Assembly: GCF_003170075.1 (NCBI RefSeq)
Contig: NZ_PMZU01000058.1
Coordinates: 1 to 52,498, forward strand
Reading direction: 5' to 3'
DNA length: 52,498 nt
Origin: Methanoregula sp.
GTDB lineage: Archaea > Halobacteriota > Methanomicrobia > Methanomicrobiales > Methanospirillaceae
The notes beneath the pieces are model-generated. The model was not told the DNA's origin and did not search any database. It saw nothing but the letters and a program-made list of their open reading frames with translations. How positions within the stretch are numbered: position 1 is the first letter of the stretch; every line of letters starts with the position of its first letter. This document shows positions 8,721 to 17,281 of the stretch, piece by piece. The translations under genes were made by a program, and so were the position numbers.

Positions 8721-8803
8721 AATGATCCGTTTGCTGTTTCTGGTATGAATAGTTGGTCACAGGCCCTCGCGCAGCCCTGATCCGTGCATTCCCAAAAGTA
8801 TAA

Positions 8804-9514
8804 GTGGCCGTTTCTCCCCGGTTCAATAGAGGAATTATTCTGGCGGATCAGGGCGGGCATGTCACGATCTCGGAACTGGTGCGGGTGCATGCCTGCCCGG
8901 TCCGGTTTTACTACGAGAAAAACGAACCGGTCACCGAATCGGACCGGTACGCGATCTGCAAGCAGATCTCATACCACCTTGGCAACACCCTCGAAGCGGA
9001 TGCCATATGGGACGAGGTGCTCACAGTCCGGCCCGCAACCGACCCGGCGCTCCGGGAGTTCTTGGACGTCTGTATTGCCTCCTGCAGGAAGCACGACTGG
9101 AAGCCGGCGGCCCAGACCGATGTGACGGTGGTCTCGCAGAAGCAGGGTATTGCCGGGCAGATCGACCGGATGGCAGAGGACGGGACGTTCTCGATTGTGC
9201 GGGCCGCCGGTGCGATGCTGTTTGGTACTTACGTATCAGACCGGCTCCGGATCGCGGGCATTGCGTTCTGCCTTGAGGAGATGACCGGAAAAGAGGTCGA
9301 AGGAGGCCACGTGGAGTATATTCCGGACGGGATCTCGCGGTACCATGCCGTCCAGCCCCGGGACCGGCGCCAGCTCCTCACGACCCTGCACAAGCTCCGG
9401 GCGATCCACCGGGGCGAAGCACCCGTACACCCGCTCAACGCCCCCTGCAACCGGTGCAAGTACAAGGAGCGGTGCGATGAAAGCGGCGGGCACCGGTTGA
9501 GCGAGCTGCTGTGA
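8804..9514 (+). CDS. Cas4-like PD-(D/E)XK exonuclease
   Basis: A 236-residue protein of the Cas4/RecB nuclease group. N-terminal ISELVRVHACPVRFYYEK matches the Cas4 entry motif with the first cluster cysteine. The C-terminal CNRCKYKERC (about residues 212-221) supplies the other three, a [4Fe-4S]-binding arrangement. The nuclease core lies between, with GQIDRM near residue 115 as the likely Asp motif. No cas genes or CRISPR repeats are near, so it is a stand-alone member, possibly for DNA repair. The start is uncertain: GTG 8804 overlaps a TATA-like AGTATAAG, so the true start may lie further downstream. Confidence 0.8.
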   Translation: MAVSPRFNRGIILADQGGHVTISELVRVHACPVRFYYEKNEPVTESDRYAICKQISYHLGNTLEADAIWDEVLTVRPATDPALREFLDVCIASCRKHDWKPAAQTDVTVVSQKQGIAGQIDRMAEDGTFSIVRAAGAMLFGTYVSDRLRIAGIAFCLEEMTGKEVEGGHVEYIPDGISRYHAVQPRDRRQLLTTLHKLRAIHRGEAPVHPLNAPCNRCKYKERCDESGGHRLSELL

Positions 9515-9595
9515 GGGAAATTTTAATAGTGCTCATAAAGTTACGCCCGAAAATAAACAATTAGGTTAATTTTGGGAAAGTTTCCTTGTGTCAGC

Positions 9596-9618
9596 TGGGG
9601 GTTCACCCCCCTCCCCTT
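9596..9618. repeat. G-run/C-run palindrome in intergenic DNA
   Basis: GGGGGTTCACCCCCC is an inverted repeat with 5-base arms in the 185-base gap before the radical SAM gene. It resembles the palindromes at 50-247 and 5485-5500 in composition. Nothing else is recognisable in this gap. Confidence 0.4.
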
Positions 9619-9699
9619 GCCTTTACCGGATGGTTTTGGCCCTGAACCTTTCAAGAAGGGTTTTGAATCCCCGGCGCCAACGTACTACGCAAACTTCTG

Positions 9700-10731
9700 A
9701 TGACCGCTCCACGTTCCGAATCCCAAAAAGGACTTCCTGCAACCCTCGCAAAAGGCTGTGTCCTCTGTTACCAGGGCGCAAAGATGGTGCTCTTTGTTAC
9801 GGGACGCTGCCGCCGGTCCTGCTGGTACTGCCCGCTCTCGGAAGAGCGCAAGGGAAAAGACGTGACCTTCGCAAACGAGCACCGGATCGAGAGCCCGGAG
9901 CAGGCGGTGGCAATCGCTGAGCGCATGAGCGCGCTCGGGACCGGGGTCACCGGCGGCGAACCGCTCCTCTGCCTCGACCGGGTCGCGCAGTATTGTAAGG
10001 CGCTCAAGGATCATTTCGGGCCGGAGCACCAGATCCACCTCTACACAGCGCAGGCCCCGTCAAAGGCGGATCTGGAAAAACTCAAAGGGGTCGTTGACGA
10101 GATCCGGCTCCACCCGCCCCGCGAGTGCTGGGACCATATCCTCGATACGGATTTCATCGCCTCCGCGAAGATGGCAAAGGAGCAGGGCTTTGACATCGGC
10201 ATCGAAGTCCCGGCCCTCCCGGGGCTTGACCTGCTCATCCCGGCCCTTCCCTACCTCGATTTCCTCAACATCAACGAACTCGAATGGGGCGAGACCAACG
10301 CCGACGACATGCGGGAGCGGGGCTATGAACCGGCTGACGGCGTGCACAACGCAGTTGAGGGCGCACGCGAGTGGGCGGCAGAACTCGTAAAGCACACAAA
10401 AGTCCACTGGTGCGCCTCGTCGTTCAAGGACTCGGTGCAGCTCCGGGAGCGTCTCAAACGCATCGCGGAGAACACCGCCCGGCCGTTTGACGAGGTCACG
10501 GAAGACGGCACGATCGTGTACGGCGTGCTGGACCTCCACCCGGGCACCCGGGACGAGGTCGTCGCCCGGTGCCGGAAATTCCTCGCAGAGGACGAGTTTG
10601 CCGATTGCGGCGACCGGGTCGAGACCGCCTGGTGGCTGCTTGAAGAGCATAAGGACAAGATCCCCGGGAAAAAGTCCGTCGTCGAGCGATACCCTGACGG
10701 CGGCATGGTCGTCGAGGTGACGCCGCTGTGA
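9700..10731 (+). CDS. Radical SAM protein (COG2108-like)
   Basis: A 343-residue radical SAM enzyme. The [4Fe-4S]/SAM motif CRRSCWYC (CxxxCxxC) lies at about residues 37-44, followed by the GGEP SAM-binding motif near residue 86. An extra Cys pair just upstream (GCVLC, about residues 19-23) and cysteines near residues 138 and 241 may bind a second metal centre. It resembles the archaeal PFL-activase-related group of unknown substrate. Its stop overlaps the GTG start of the cis-prenyltransferase by four bases, so the two are translationally coupled, which hints at a lipid or glycosylation-related role (inference). Confidence 0.85.
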   Translation: MTAPRSESQKGLPATLAKGCVLCYQGAKMVLFVTGRCRRSCWYCPLSEERKGKDVTFANEHRIESPEQAVAIAERMSALGTGVTGGEPLLCLDRVAQYCKALKDHFGPEHQIHLYTAQAPSKADLEKLKGVVDEIRLHPPRECWDHILDTDFIASAKMAKEQGFDIGIEVPALPGLDLLIPALPYLDFLNINELEWGETNADDMRERGYEPADGVHNAVEGAREWAAELVKHTKVHWCASSFKDSVQLRERLKRIAENTARPFDEVTEDGTIVYGVLDLHPGTRDEVVARCRKFLAEDEFADCGDRVETAWWLLEEHKDKIPGKKSVVERYPDGGMVVEVTPL

Positions 10732-11495
10732 CCCTCCGTGGGCTTCTCGAACCCCTCTATGAGCGGTACCTGCTGATGCAGTGCACGCAGATCCCCACCC
10801 ATGTCGCCATCATTCAGGACGGCAACCGGCGGTTTGCAAAGGAGAGAGGCATCGACACCGCAGAGGGGCACCGGGCAGGAGCGGATAAGACCGAGGAGAT
10901 GCTTGACTGGGCCCATGACCTGGGCATCCGGTACATCACCATCTACTCATTCTCCACGGAAAATTTCAACCGGACTGAAGATGAGATACGGGAGCTTTTC
11001 CGGCTTTTTAAGGAGAAGTTCCTCTGCACCATCTCCGATGAGCGGGTGCACCGGTACAAAATCCGCATCCAGATGGTCGGCGACCGGTCGCTCCTTCCTG
11101 ACGACCTGCGGACCGCCGTGGAGGCCGCAGAAGAGGCGACAAAAAATTATGAGGGCTTTACCCTCAACGTCGCGCTTGCCTATGGGGGCAGGAACGAGAT
11201 CGTCCTTGCTGCACGGGAGATTGTATCAGATGTCCGCGAGGGAATGATCAACTCGGATGCAATCGATGTGCAGATGGTTGAATCCCACCTCCATGAGGCA
11301 AAGGGCATCCCGCCTGTCGATCTCATCATCCGGACCGGGAACGAGTACCGTACCTCCAACTTCCTGCCGTGGCTTGCAACCGGCCATGAATCCGCCGTCT
11401 ATTTCTGCGCCCCGTACTGGCCGCTCTTCCGGAAGATTGACCTGCTGCGTGCTATCCGGATCTACGACCAGCGGCTGAGCGTAAAATCGCACTAA
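10728..11495 (+). CDS. uppS: Catalytic cis-prenyltransferase (polyprenyl diphosphate synthase)
   Basis: A 255-residue cis-prenyltransferase that elongates isoprenoid diphosphates with Z geometry to make the glycosyl carrier lipid of the cell envelope. The catalytic aspartate is Asp31 in the QDGNRR motif. Other signatures are YSFSTENFNR near residue 79 and the PVDLIIRTGNEYRTSN segment near residue 200. A GTG start at 10728 overlaps the radical SAM stop. The C-terminus ends in IYDQRLSVKSH and lacks the RxG tail found in Nus1-type subunits. The gene at 12259-12900 is a degenerate paralogue that probably supplies the partner subunit. Confidence 0.92.
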   Translation: MTLRGLLEPLYERYLLMQCTQIPTHVAIIQDGNRRFAKERGIDTAEGHRAGADKTEEMLDWAHDLGIRYITIYSFSTENFNRTEDEIRELFRLFKEKFLCTISDERVHRYKIRIQMVGDRSLLPDDLRTAVEAAEEATKNYEGFTLNVALAYGGRNEIVLAAREIVSDVREGMINSDAIDVQMVESHLHEAKGIPPVDLIIRTGNEYRTSNFLPWLATGHESAVYFCAPYWPLFRKIDLLRAIRIYDQRLSVKSH

Positions 11496-11557
11496 AACCG
11501 CGCTCCCGCACCCTCCAAAAAAGCAATTCGCGTACTATATTTCCCGGGACATACCAG

Positions 11558-12247
11558 ATGCAATATGGTGAACCTATGGGTGCGGGAAAGTCAGCAGGAA
11601 CCGGGTGGCAGCAGACGCCGGTTCTGATCAGATCCGATATCATCGCAGCAGCAGAGCGGGAACATCTGGATATCAGTGATGCATGCAACCGGGCGCTTGC
11701 AAAGCATCTTGGGATCGAATACAATCCCCTAAAAAAGACCGTTCCGGAAGTATCGTCAAAGGTGATCATCGCACCGGATCCCGCACCGGCTGACCGTAAA
11801 GATCGCTCCCCGGCAGCGCTGCCGGTCATCAACGCCGAGGATCCCACGGTGCCGGGAAAGGTAATGAAGGAGAAAAAGGAGAGGAAGGCTCCGGCGGCTG
11901 CAAAACCTCAGGCACTCCCGCAGGAACCCGCCCCGCAGCGCCCGGTGATCCCCACACCCCCGGCACAACCTGCCAAAGCGGCGCCAAAGACCGGGCGGAA
12001 AAGCAAAAAAGAAGATCCCATAAATCGGTTTGTGAGTACCCGGATCGTACGGGAGACTGATGAGAGCCCCGATGCGATCATCGCAAAGGACGAACTTTAC
12101 CAGCGGTTCGAACGCTGGTGCCGGGACCATAATTACGCCACTATCCCGGACCGGAGGGCGTTTACGGTTATTCTCAAGAACAAGTACGCGCTCGAGGAAC
12201 GGACCGTGGGCGGCATCCCGAGCTGGACCAGTATCCGGATAAAATAG
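11558..12247 (+). CDS. CcdA-like N-terminus joined to a primase-tail-like C-terminus, function unknown
   Basis: A 229-residue protein with two small domains. Residues 20-55 resemble the CcdA antitoxin DNA-binding fold (HLDISDACNRALAKHL). Residues 60-150 are a Pro/Ala/Lys-rich disordered linker. Residues 160-229 (AKDELYQRFERWCRDHNY...) resemble the winged-helix tail found at the C-terminus of P4/D5-type primase-helicases. No CcdB toxin is adjacent. A TATA-like TACTATATTT lies at about 11533-11542. ATG 11576 is an alternative start that fits the TATA spacing better. It is likely DNA-binding; its role is unknown. Confidence 0.6.
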   Translation: MQYGEPMGAGKSAGTGWQQTPVLIRSDIIAAAEREHLDISDACNRALAKHLGIEYNPLKKTVPEVSSKVIIAPDPAPADRKDRSPAALPVINAEDPTVPGKVMKEKKERKAPAAAKPQALPQEPAPQRPVIPTPPAQPAKAAPKTGRKSKKEDPINRFVSTRIVRETDESPDAIIAKDELYQRFERWCRDHNYATIPDRRAFTVILKNKYALEERTVGGIPSWTSIRIK

Positions 12248-12258
12248 ATACTTTTTTG

Positions 12259-12900
12259 TTACTTCCCGAATCGACGTATGCGGGACTGGTAGTCGCGCAG
12301 CACCCGCAGGAAATCCACGCGCCGGAAGTATTTCCAGTTGACATCAGAGAAGAAGAGTTCCGAGTAGACTGACTGCCAGATCAGGAAATCCGTCAGGTGG
12401 TCACCGCCGGTCTTGACCACGATATCCGGGTCGTACCGGAAGGTCAGGCAGGACTCAAGCGTTTTCTCATCTATCTCTGATGGCGCGATCCCGTTCTTCG
12501 CCAGCCGGCGGATGCATTCCGTGATCTCTTCCCGCCCGCTCTTCCCTATAGCGACTACAACCTCAAGACCGGTGCCCGAGACCACCTCGGTTGTGCCGTG
12601 GTGCAGCACGAGCCGGGCAACCGATGAGATCTTTTTTATTGCCGGCAGGGAGCGTGACAGTTCTTCCGGTGAGAGCTGGGTGATGTGGAAGGTCAGGCCC
12701 TGGATCGCCGGGGGTTTTTGGCCGGTTCCCGTCACTCCCTGCCGGGCGAGAAGATCATTTAACTCGGAACTCCAGCTCGCCACCTGCACGCACTTTCCCG
12801 GATCCGCGGCCAGATCGGCACCACTGATCATGAAACAGATATGGCGGGGCAGAACCTCTATCTGCGAGAGAAGCATCCGTTCATAGATCCAGTGGAACAT
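12259..12900 (-). CDS. Degenerate cis-prenyltransferase, NgBR/Nus1-like subunit
   Basis: A 213-residue cis-prenyltransferase homologue that has lost the active site. The N-terminal helix (WIYERMLLSQ) aligns with LYERYLLMQ of the catalytic paralogue. At the DGNRR position it reads SGAD, with Ser26 in place of the catalytic Asp. The C-terminal half is well kept (PDIVVKTGGDHLTDFLIWQS and FFSDVNWKYFRRVDFLR). It ends in RRFGK, an RxG tail like the one in eukaryotic NgBR/Nus1, which is needed for activity of the heteromeric enzyme. A heteromeric enzyme of this kind has been reported from Methanosarcina mazei. ATG 12900 is preferred over TTG 12924 because AGGT precedes it. Confidence 0.85.
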   Translation of the reverse strand: MFHWIYERMLLSQIEVLPRHICFMISGADLAADPGKCVQVASWSSELNDLLARQGVTGTGQKPPAIQGLTFHITQLSPEELSRSLPAIKKISSVARLVLHHGTTEVVSGTGLEVVVAIGKSGREEITECIRRLAKNGIAPSEIDEKTLESCLTFRYDPDIVVKTGGDHLTDFLIWQSVYSELFFSDVNWKYFRRVDFLRVLRDYQSRIRRFGK

Positions 12901-13018
12901 CTGACCTAATCTTTTGGCAGCCAAGGTTAAGAGGGTTTACCTCTGTCATTCCCGTCGGATGGCGAAGGCCATGCGGCGCTGTCCTGCCGGCAAAGGCACT
13001 TATACGTCTTCTCATGAA

Positions 13019-13297
13019 ATGATCAGACAACAGATGTACTCCTATAAGAGCGGGATCCCCCTGAGCGATCAGGCTGCCGGGGGTTTTGATGCGGGAACCA
13101 ATCTCCTCCAGCTGGCACCATCCCCCAGTTATGCGGAACAGCTCGCCTGTGCCCTGACAAAACCCCTGCCCGGAGAGTACGCGATCATGCGCTCAACAAA
13201 TGAACGCGCCTCTGAAGTGATTGACCAGTTCAGGACCGCCGGTGCTGACAAGCATTTTGTTGGTATGGTCGATACGGTTACTAGGTTCATCTACTGA
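13019..13297 (+). CDS. Small conserved-looking hypothetical protein
   Basis: A 92-residue protein without a recognised domain. It contains a loop-rich N-terminus (SGIPLSDQAAGG), a helix PSYAEQLACALTKP and a C-terminal half with NERASEVIDQFRTAG. It has no membrane segment and no cysteine cluster. A TATA-like CTTATACG at 12999-13006 suggests transcription starts near 13026, so ATG 13034 may be the real start. It could be a small regulatory protein, but nothing supports a specific function. Confidence 0.5.
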   Translation: MIRQQMYSYKSGIPLSDQAAGGFDAGTNLLQLAPSPSYAEQLACALTKPLPGEYAIMRSTNERASEVIDQFRTAGADKHFVGMVDTVTRFIY

Positions 13298-13359
13298 TAT
13301 GTATGAAGGGAACCCCAGTAAAAACCGGTGTCCCCTTTTATTAAAGGAAAATCCCGAAC

Positions 13360-14112
13360 ATGCTCACCTTTATCGGCCTCGGCCTCTATGACAAGCGGGA
13401 CATCTCGGAGAAGGGACTTACCCTCATCAGGAACGCGGACCACGTCTTCCTTGAAGGGTACACGTCCCGGCTCATGGGGGCGACCAGGGAAGACCTCGAA
13501 GAGTTCTACCAGAAACCAGTCCGGCTGCTCCGGCGGGCCGACGTGGAGCAGCACCCGGAAGAACTGCTCAACTGCGCAATGAAAGAAAACACGGTCTTTC
13601 TCTGCGCCGGCGATCCGATGGTCTCGACCACCCATGCAGATCTCAGGATCCGTGCGGCAGACCGGGGTATCCCGACGGCGATCGTCCACGGTGCCTCGAT
13701 CGTAAGCGCGGTCTGCGGGCTCTCGGGGCTCCAGAACTACCGGTTTGGCAAGTCCTGCTCGGTGCCCTTCCCGCAGGCGCACTGGTCCCCCACCTCACCG
13801 ATGGATGTGATTATAGAAAACCGGAACCTTCGGCTGCATACGCTCGTATACCTCGACATCCAGGATGACCGGTACATGACCGTGAGCGAAGCGGTCAGCC
13901 TGCTCGAAGAGATGGCGCGAAAAAAACAGGTAACGATTCCACTGTATGTCGGCATTGCCCGGGCCGGTTCTGAGGCACCGGTCGTACAGGCCGGCACTGC
14001 CGAAGTCATCAGTTCCACGGATTTCGGCCCACCGCTCCACGTGCTGGTCGTCCCGGGAGAGCTCCACGATATGGAGCAGATGTATCTTTCGAGGTTTGCT
14101 GGCCTATGCTGA
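13360..14112 (+). CDS. dphB: Diphthine synthase
   Basis: Methylates the modified histidine of elongation factor 2 with S-adenosylmethionine, the second stage of diphthamide synthesis in archaea. At 250 residues it matches the family. Seen are the N-terminal [11 protein letters not shown] strand-loop, [13 protein letters not shown] near residue 85 (SAM site), [23 protein letters not shown] near residue 110 and YLDIQ near residue 165. Upstream TTTTATTAAAGG provides an AT-rich promoter-like patch. It overlaps the DUF357 gene by seven bases. Confidence 0.95.
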   Translation: MLTFIGLGLYDKRDISEKGLTLIRNADHVFLEGYTSRLMGATREDLEEFYQKPVRLLRRADVEQHPEELLNCAMKENTVFLCAGDPMVSTTHADLRIRAADRGIPTAIVHGASIVSAVCGLSGLQNYRFGKSCSVPFPQAHWSPTSPMDVIIENRNLRLHTLVYLDIQDDRYMTVSEAVSLLEEMARKKQVTIPLYVGIARAGSEAPVVQAGTAEVISSTDFGPPLHVLVVPGELHDMEQMYLSRFAGLC

Positions 14113-14687
14113 TCGCCGCGTGCGGTGAACTCCTCTCCCGCGAACTTGATGCCGTCTCAGTTGTCCCCCAAAAGAACACACCGCTTGGAGCGATTGCTGA
14201 CACCGTCCTGGGCATGGCACGAGCCTATGCGGACGATGGAGCCACGTTCTTTTCTGGCGGAGATCTGGTCAATGCGCTCGCCGCATACTATTACGGGTCC
14301 GGCTGGCTGCACTTCGGCCTCGCGTATGGCCTGCTCTCCCTTCCGGGAAAAAAGGCTGCTGGCTGCCCTTTTACCGGGTCAACGGAAACACTCCCTCCTG
14401 CTCTGGCTGCAAAACTCGACGAGAAGACACGGCGGTATGCCCGCCTGCTCGACACCGCATGCGCCTCGGTGGTCCTGGCTCCTGAACCTGATACGGCAGG
14501 AGGAAGATTTGCCCGGCGCGTTATTGCGATCGGCACCTGCTATGCCCGGGGCGGGCAGAACAGCCTTGCCGCAGGTGCAGAGGAGGAGGCCCTCGCACGC
14601 TTCAGTTACGGGCACGGGTGGCTGGATGCCGGCGTTCGGGCCGGGCTGCTTGCTCTCACCGGCAACCGGGAGATCTTCACGATCTGA
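14106..14687 (+). CDS. Tandem DUF357 protein
   Basis: A 193-residue protein carrying two copies of the DUF357 helical unit. The first is about residues 36-78 ([27 protein letters not shown]) and the second about residues 140-188 ([23 protein letters not shown]); each is a helical hairpin with the YGxGWL signature. The family is archaeal and of unknown function, usually as a single unit, so the duplication is notable. It starts inside dphB (seven-base overlap), implying coupled translation. A link to EF-2 modification or translation is only inference. Confidence 0.8.
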   Translation: MLIAACGELLSRELDAVSVVPQKNTPLGAIADTVLGMARAYADDGATFFSGGDLVNALAAYYYGSGWLHFGLAYGLLSLPGKKAAGCPFTGSTETLPPALAAKLDEKTRRYARLLDTACASVVLAPEPDTAGGRFARRVIAIGTCYARGGQNSLAAGAEEEALARFSYGHGWLDAGVRAGLLALTGNREIFTI

Positions 14688-14794
14688 CGAAATGGCAGCC
14701 GAAACAAAAACGTTTTCCAATAAAAAGTGTTTATACTATGCCTCATAACCTTTTAAGATAAAACAGGCAGGCCGTGCCTGCCGGGATGGGCACC

Positions 14795-15814
14795 ATGGAG
14801 CGATCGCAAAAGAAATGGCTGTATATTTCCATCGCGTTCTCCCTCGTGGTGCTGATCGTCATCCTTTATTTTACCATCAATGAGAACACGATTCAGTACC
14901 TTAAAAAGATCAATCCCTGGTTCCTGCTCCTTGCATTTCTCACCCATATCCTGACCATGTGTTTCTGGGCGATGCGGGTCAAGAAAATGTCCGGGTCGCT
15001 CGGCTACCCAATCAAATTTTTCTATTCCTTAAACCTCGTTTTTGCAAACCTTCTTGCTGCGGCAGTCACTCCTGCGCAGGCCGGCGGCGAACCGGTCCGG
15101 GTGCACGAGCTGTACAAGGCGAAGGTACCGCTCGGGGATGCAACCGCGATTGTGATCATGGAGCGGGTGCTGGATGGGATTGCCCTTGCCGGCCTTGCGG
15201 CGTTTGCGATGTTTGCCCTTACCGAGCAGTGGAAGAGCCTCGGGGCTATCTCGGATATCATGATCTACATTACATGGGTTTTCGTTGCAGGATGCCTCTT
15301 ACTATTCTACCTCGCCATCCGGAGGCCCGATGTAATGAAGCGGGTGGCAGACCGGGCTGCACGCTTCTTTACCCGCAAGTGGGAACCGGAACGGGTCACG
15401 AAACTGCTCGAACGTATAGAACAGGAGATCGCAAACTTCCATGCGGCCGTGCTCAAATTCGTCAGGACGGCCAAATCCGGCCTGATCTGGGGGATGGTCT
15501 TTACCCTGCTCTACTGGGTTTCGGAGATCGTGACGGCTTCCCTGATCCTCATGGGTCTCGGGCAGCCGCCGCTCTTCTTTGAGTCGTTTGTAATCCAGCT
15601 CATCCTTGCCATCCTGATGATGCTCCCCTTAACACCGGGCAGTTCCGGCATCGCCGAACTCGGGGCAACCTCCATGTATGCCCTCTTTATTCCCGCAGCA
15701 ATCGTCGGGGTATTTGTCGTTATCTGGCGGATCGTGCTCTATTACTTCAATATCGCCCTTGGGATCATATCCAGTCTCATTATTGTCCGGCGGGAAGCCC
15801 AGAACCCCCCATAA
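14795..15814 (+). CDS. Flippase-like integral membrane protein (UPF0104/LPG synthase TM family)
   Basis: A 339-residue membrane protein with seven to eight transmembrane helices. It belongs to the family related to the lysylphosphatidylglycerol synthase membrane domain, whose archaeal members are annotated as putative flippases. Family motifs seen: PAQAGGEPVRVHELYKAK near residue 93, then VIMERVLDGIAL, and near the C-terminus LPLTPGSSGIAELG. Starts at 14774 (GTG), 14786 and 14795 are possible; ATG 14795 gives the usual N-terminus. The upstream CCTTTTAAGATAAAA at 14751 may be its promoter. A role in lipid-carrier handling would fit the cis-prenyltransferases nearby, but this is inference. Confidence 0.85.
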   Translation: MERSQKKWLYISIAFSLVVLIVILYFTINENTIQYLKKINPWFLLLAFLTHILTMCFWAMRVKKMSGSLGYPIKFFYSLNLVFANLLAAAVTPAQAGGEPVRVHELYKAKVPLGDATAIVIMERVLDGIALAGLAAFAMFALTEQWKSLGAISDIMIYITWVFVAGCLLLFYLAIRRPDVMKRVADRAARFFTRKWEPERVTKLLERIEQEIANFHAAVLKFVRTAKSGLIWGMVFTLLYWVSEIVTASLILMGLGQPPLFFESFVIQLILAILMMLPLTPGSSGIAELGATSMYALFIPAAIVGVFVVIWRIVLYYFNIALGIISSLIIVRREAQNPP

Positions 15815-15881
15815 CCCTCGTATATGCCGCGTGCCGACCTCAAGTCTTATCATACGGCAGGGTAATGTCTCTTGAACAGGC

Positions 15882-16331
15882 ATGCAGCCGGTCAGGTGTG
15901 AAGTCAGGGGAGTGTTTGTGGCCATAAACGACACGGCCACCGTACCGGCGGTGGTGCTGACCGACGACGCCGGGCACCTGCTGCCGATATTTATCGGCCT
16001 CTGGGAAGCGGTCTCCATCAACAGCGCACTGAATAAAGAGGTGACACCCCGCCCGTTCACGCACGAACTGTTCACGGACCTTATGGGGCGGTTCTCGATT
16101 TCCGTCCATCACCTCCAGATCGACAGTATTGAAGGAGGGGTTTATTATGCACAACTCGTCTTTGTCGCGGACGGCCGGGAGGAATGTCTCGACTGCCGCC
16201 CGAGCGACGGGATCACGGTGGCCCTGCGTGCCAATGCCCCCATCTTTGTCGATGAGGGACTGCTTGCTGCATCAGGACAGGGGGAGTGTGTCTCAGAAAT
16301 GGTCGATCTCTCCACATTCCTGCAGAAATAG
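15882..16331 (+). CDS. Bifunctional nuclease domain (DUF151) protein
   Basis: A 149-residue protein of the DUF151/BFN family, which takes its name from plant members reported to cleave RNA and DNA. Prokaryotic roles are unproven. Seen are LPIFIGLWEAVSI near residue 34, PFTHELFTDLMGRF near residue 58, and the acidic patch DCRPSDGITVALRANAPIFVDE near residue 105, which holds the conserved Asp/Glu residues. It is a single gene, convergent with hisE. It has no signal peptide and is likely cytosolic. Confidence 0.88.
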   Translation: MQPVRCEVRGVFVAINDTATVPAVVLTDDAGHLLPIFIGLWEAVSINSALNKEVTPRPFTHELFTDLMGRFSISVHHLQIDSIEGGVYYAQLVFVADGREECLDCRPSDGITVALRANAPIFVDEGLLAASGQGECVSEMVDLSTFLQK

Positions 16332-16365
16332 GAGAAGAGGGAACGGTTATAAAATGAACTGGCGA

Positions 16366-16680
16366 TCACTTGCGCCGGCGCTCAAGCTCGCGGATGACGT
16401 CTTTTAAGTCGACGTTTGCGGCGCGGAGCGCGACAAGGATATGGAAGAGGAGATCTGCCGTTTCCTCGGTGGTCCTCTCCGGCACCCCGTTTTTGATGGC
16501 AATAATGAACTCGTTCGCCTCCTCTCCTACCTTCTCGAGCACCTTGTCGATCCCTTTTTTATCTCTTAAGAGCCGGCTTGTGTACGAGCCCTCGTTCGGG
16601 TGCGCCGCCCGCTCGCAGATGACTTCCCAGAGTTCCCGGATCACCCGGGGATCGACTGCGTCGTTTCCTCCTGTACTCAT
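16366..16680 (-). CDS. hisE: Phosphoribosyl-ATP pyrophosphatase
   Basis: Hydrolyses phosphoribosyl-ATP to phosphoribosyl-AMP, the second step of histidine synthesis. It is a 104-residue MazG-like helical protein. The metal-binding pattern EKVGEEANEFIIA (near residue 50) and EETADLLFHILVAL (near residue 72) supplies the conserved Glu/Asp residues. Its ATG overlaps the nusA stop codon by four bases, so histidine synthesis is coupled to a transcription factor gene. No other his genes are nearby. Confidence 0.95.
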   Translation of the reverse strand: MSTGGNDAVDPRVIRELWEVICERAAHPNEGSYTSRLLRDKKGIDKVLEKVGEEANEFIIAIKNGVPERTTEETADLLFHILVALRAANVDLKDVIRELERRRK

Positions 16681-17120
16681 GATTCCTCCTGCGCGAGCAG
16701 GACTTCCCCGATCTCAATGCCGCAGAAGCGCCGGCAGAGGATACGCGCTTTCTCGATATTGCAGCCGGCTTTTCCGATCGCGATACCGAGATCGCTCTTC
16801 TTGTTCACGAGCACATTGACCGGTCCATCCTCGGCACCGCGCTCGATACCCGTTACTTCAGCAGGCTTGAAGATATTGGCGATGAATGCCTCGGGCTGCT
16901 CGGCGTACTCCACCATCTCGATGCGCCGGCCGAGAACGTTCTGGAGCCGTTTTATATTGTCGCCTTTTTTCCCTATCGCAAGCCCCATGTCCCCCTGCCG
17001 GATCACGTAGATCACCCGGTCGAACCGGTCGTCAATTACGCAGTCGAAGGCCGTCGACCGTGTAAGAATCCGCAGCTCTTCAATGTACCTTCGCTCTTTA
17101 AAACCGATATTGCGCTCCAT
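16677..17120 (-). CDS. nusA: NusA-like transcription factor with two KH domains
   Basis: A 147-residue archaeal NusA consisting only of two KH RNA-binding domains. The KH loops are visible as MGLAIGKKGDNIKRL (near residue 50) and LGIAIGKAGCNIEKA (near residue 115). It is thought to bind nascent RNA and modulate pausing or termination. The start MERNIGFKERR at 17120 is chosen because the upstream in-frame extension is unlike the family. In many archaea nusA lies in the rpo/ribosomal protein operon; here it is found with hisE. Confidence 0.92.
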   Translation of the reverse strand: MERNIGFKERRYIEELRILTRSTAFDCVIDDRFDRVIYVIRQGDMGLAIGKKGDNIKRLQNVLGRRIEMVEYAEQPEAFIANIFKPAEVTGIERGAEDGPVNVLVNKKSDLGIAIGKAGCNIEKARILCRRFCGIEIGEVLLAQEES

Positions 17121-17281
17121 ATCAAAATCAATCCTATTGTATCCGCAATTTTTTCGATATTCGATACTTGGATATGTGCTGGCCCGGATGGGCCGGATAC
17201 GTGTATGCTGGCTTATGAAATAATCACACGCTGCTTGGGTAAAAAAGTTTGGAAAATGTTTGGAAATGAACTGCTGCACGA

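Noticed and set aside
8804-9514. CRISPR-Cas locus signalled by the Cas4-like gene
   Set aside because: No repeat-spacer array and no other cas gene in the surrounding sequence; the gene is stand-alone.
11558-12247. Type II toxin-antitoxin system
   Set aside because: Only a CcdA-like head is present; no CcdB-like toxin gene is adjacent on either side.
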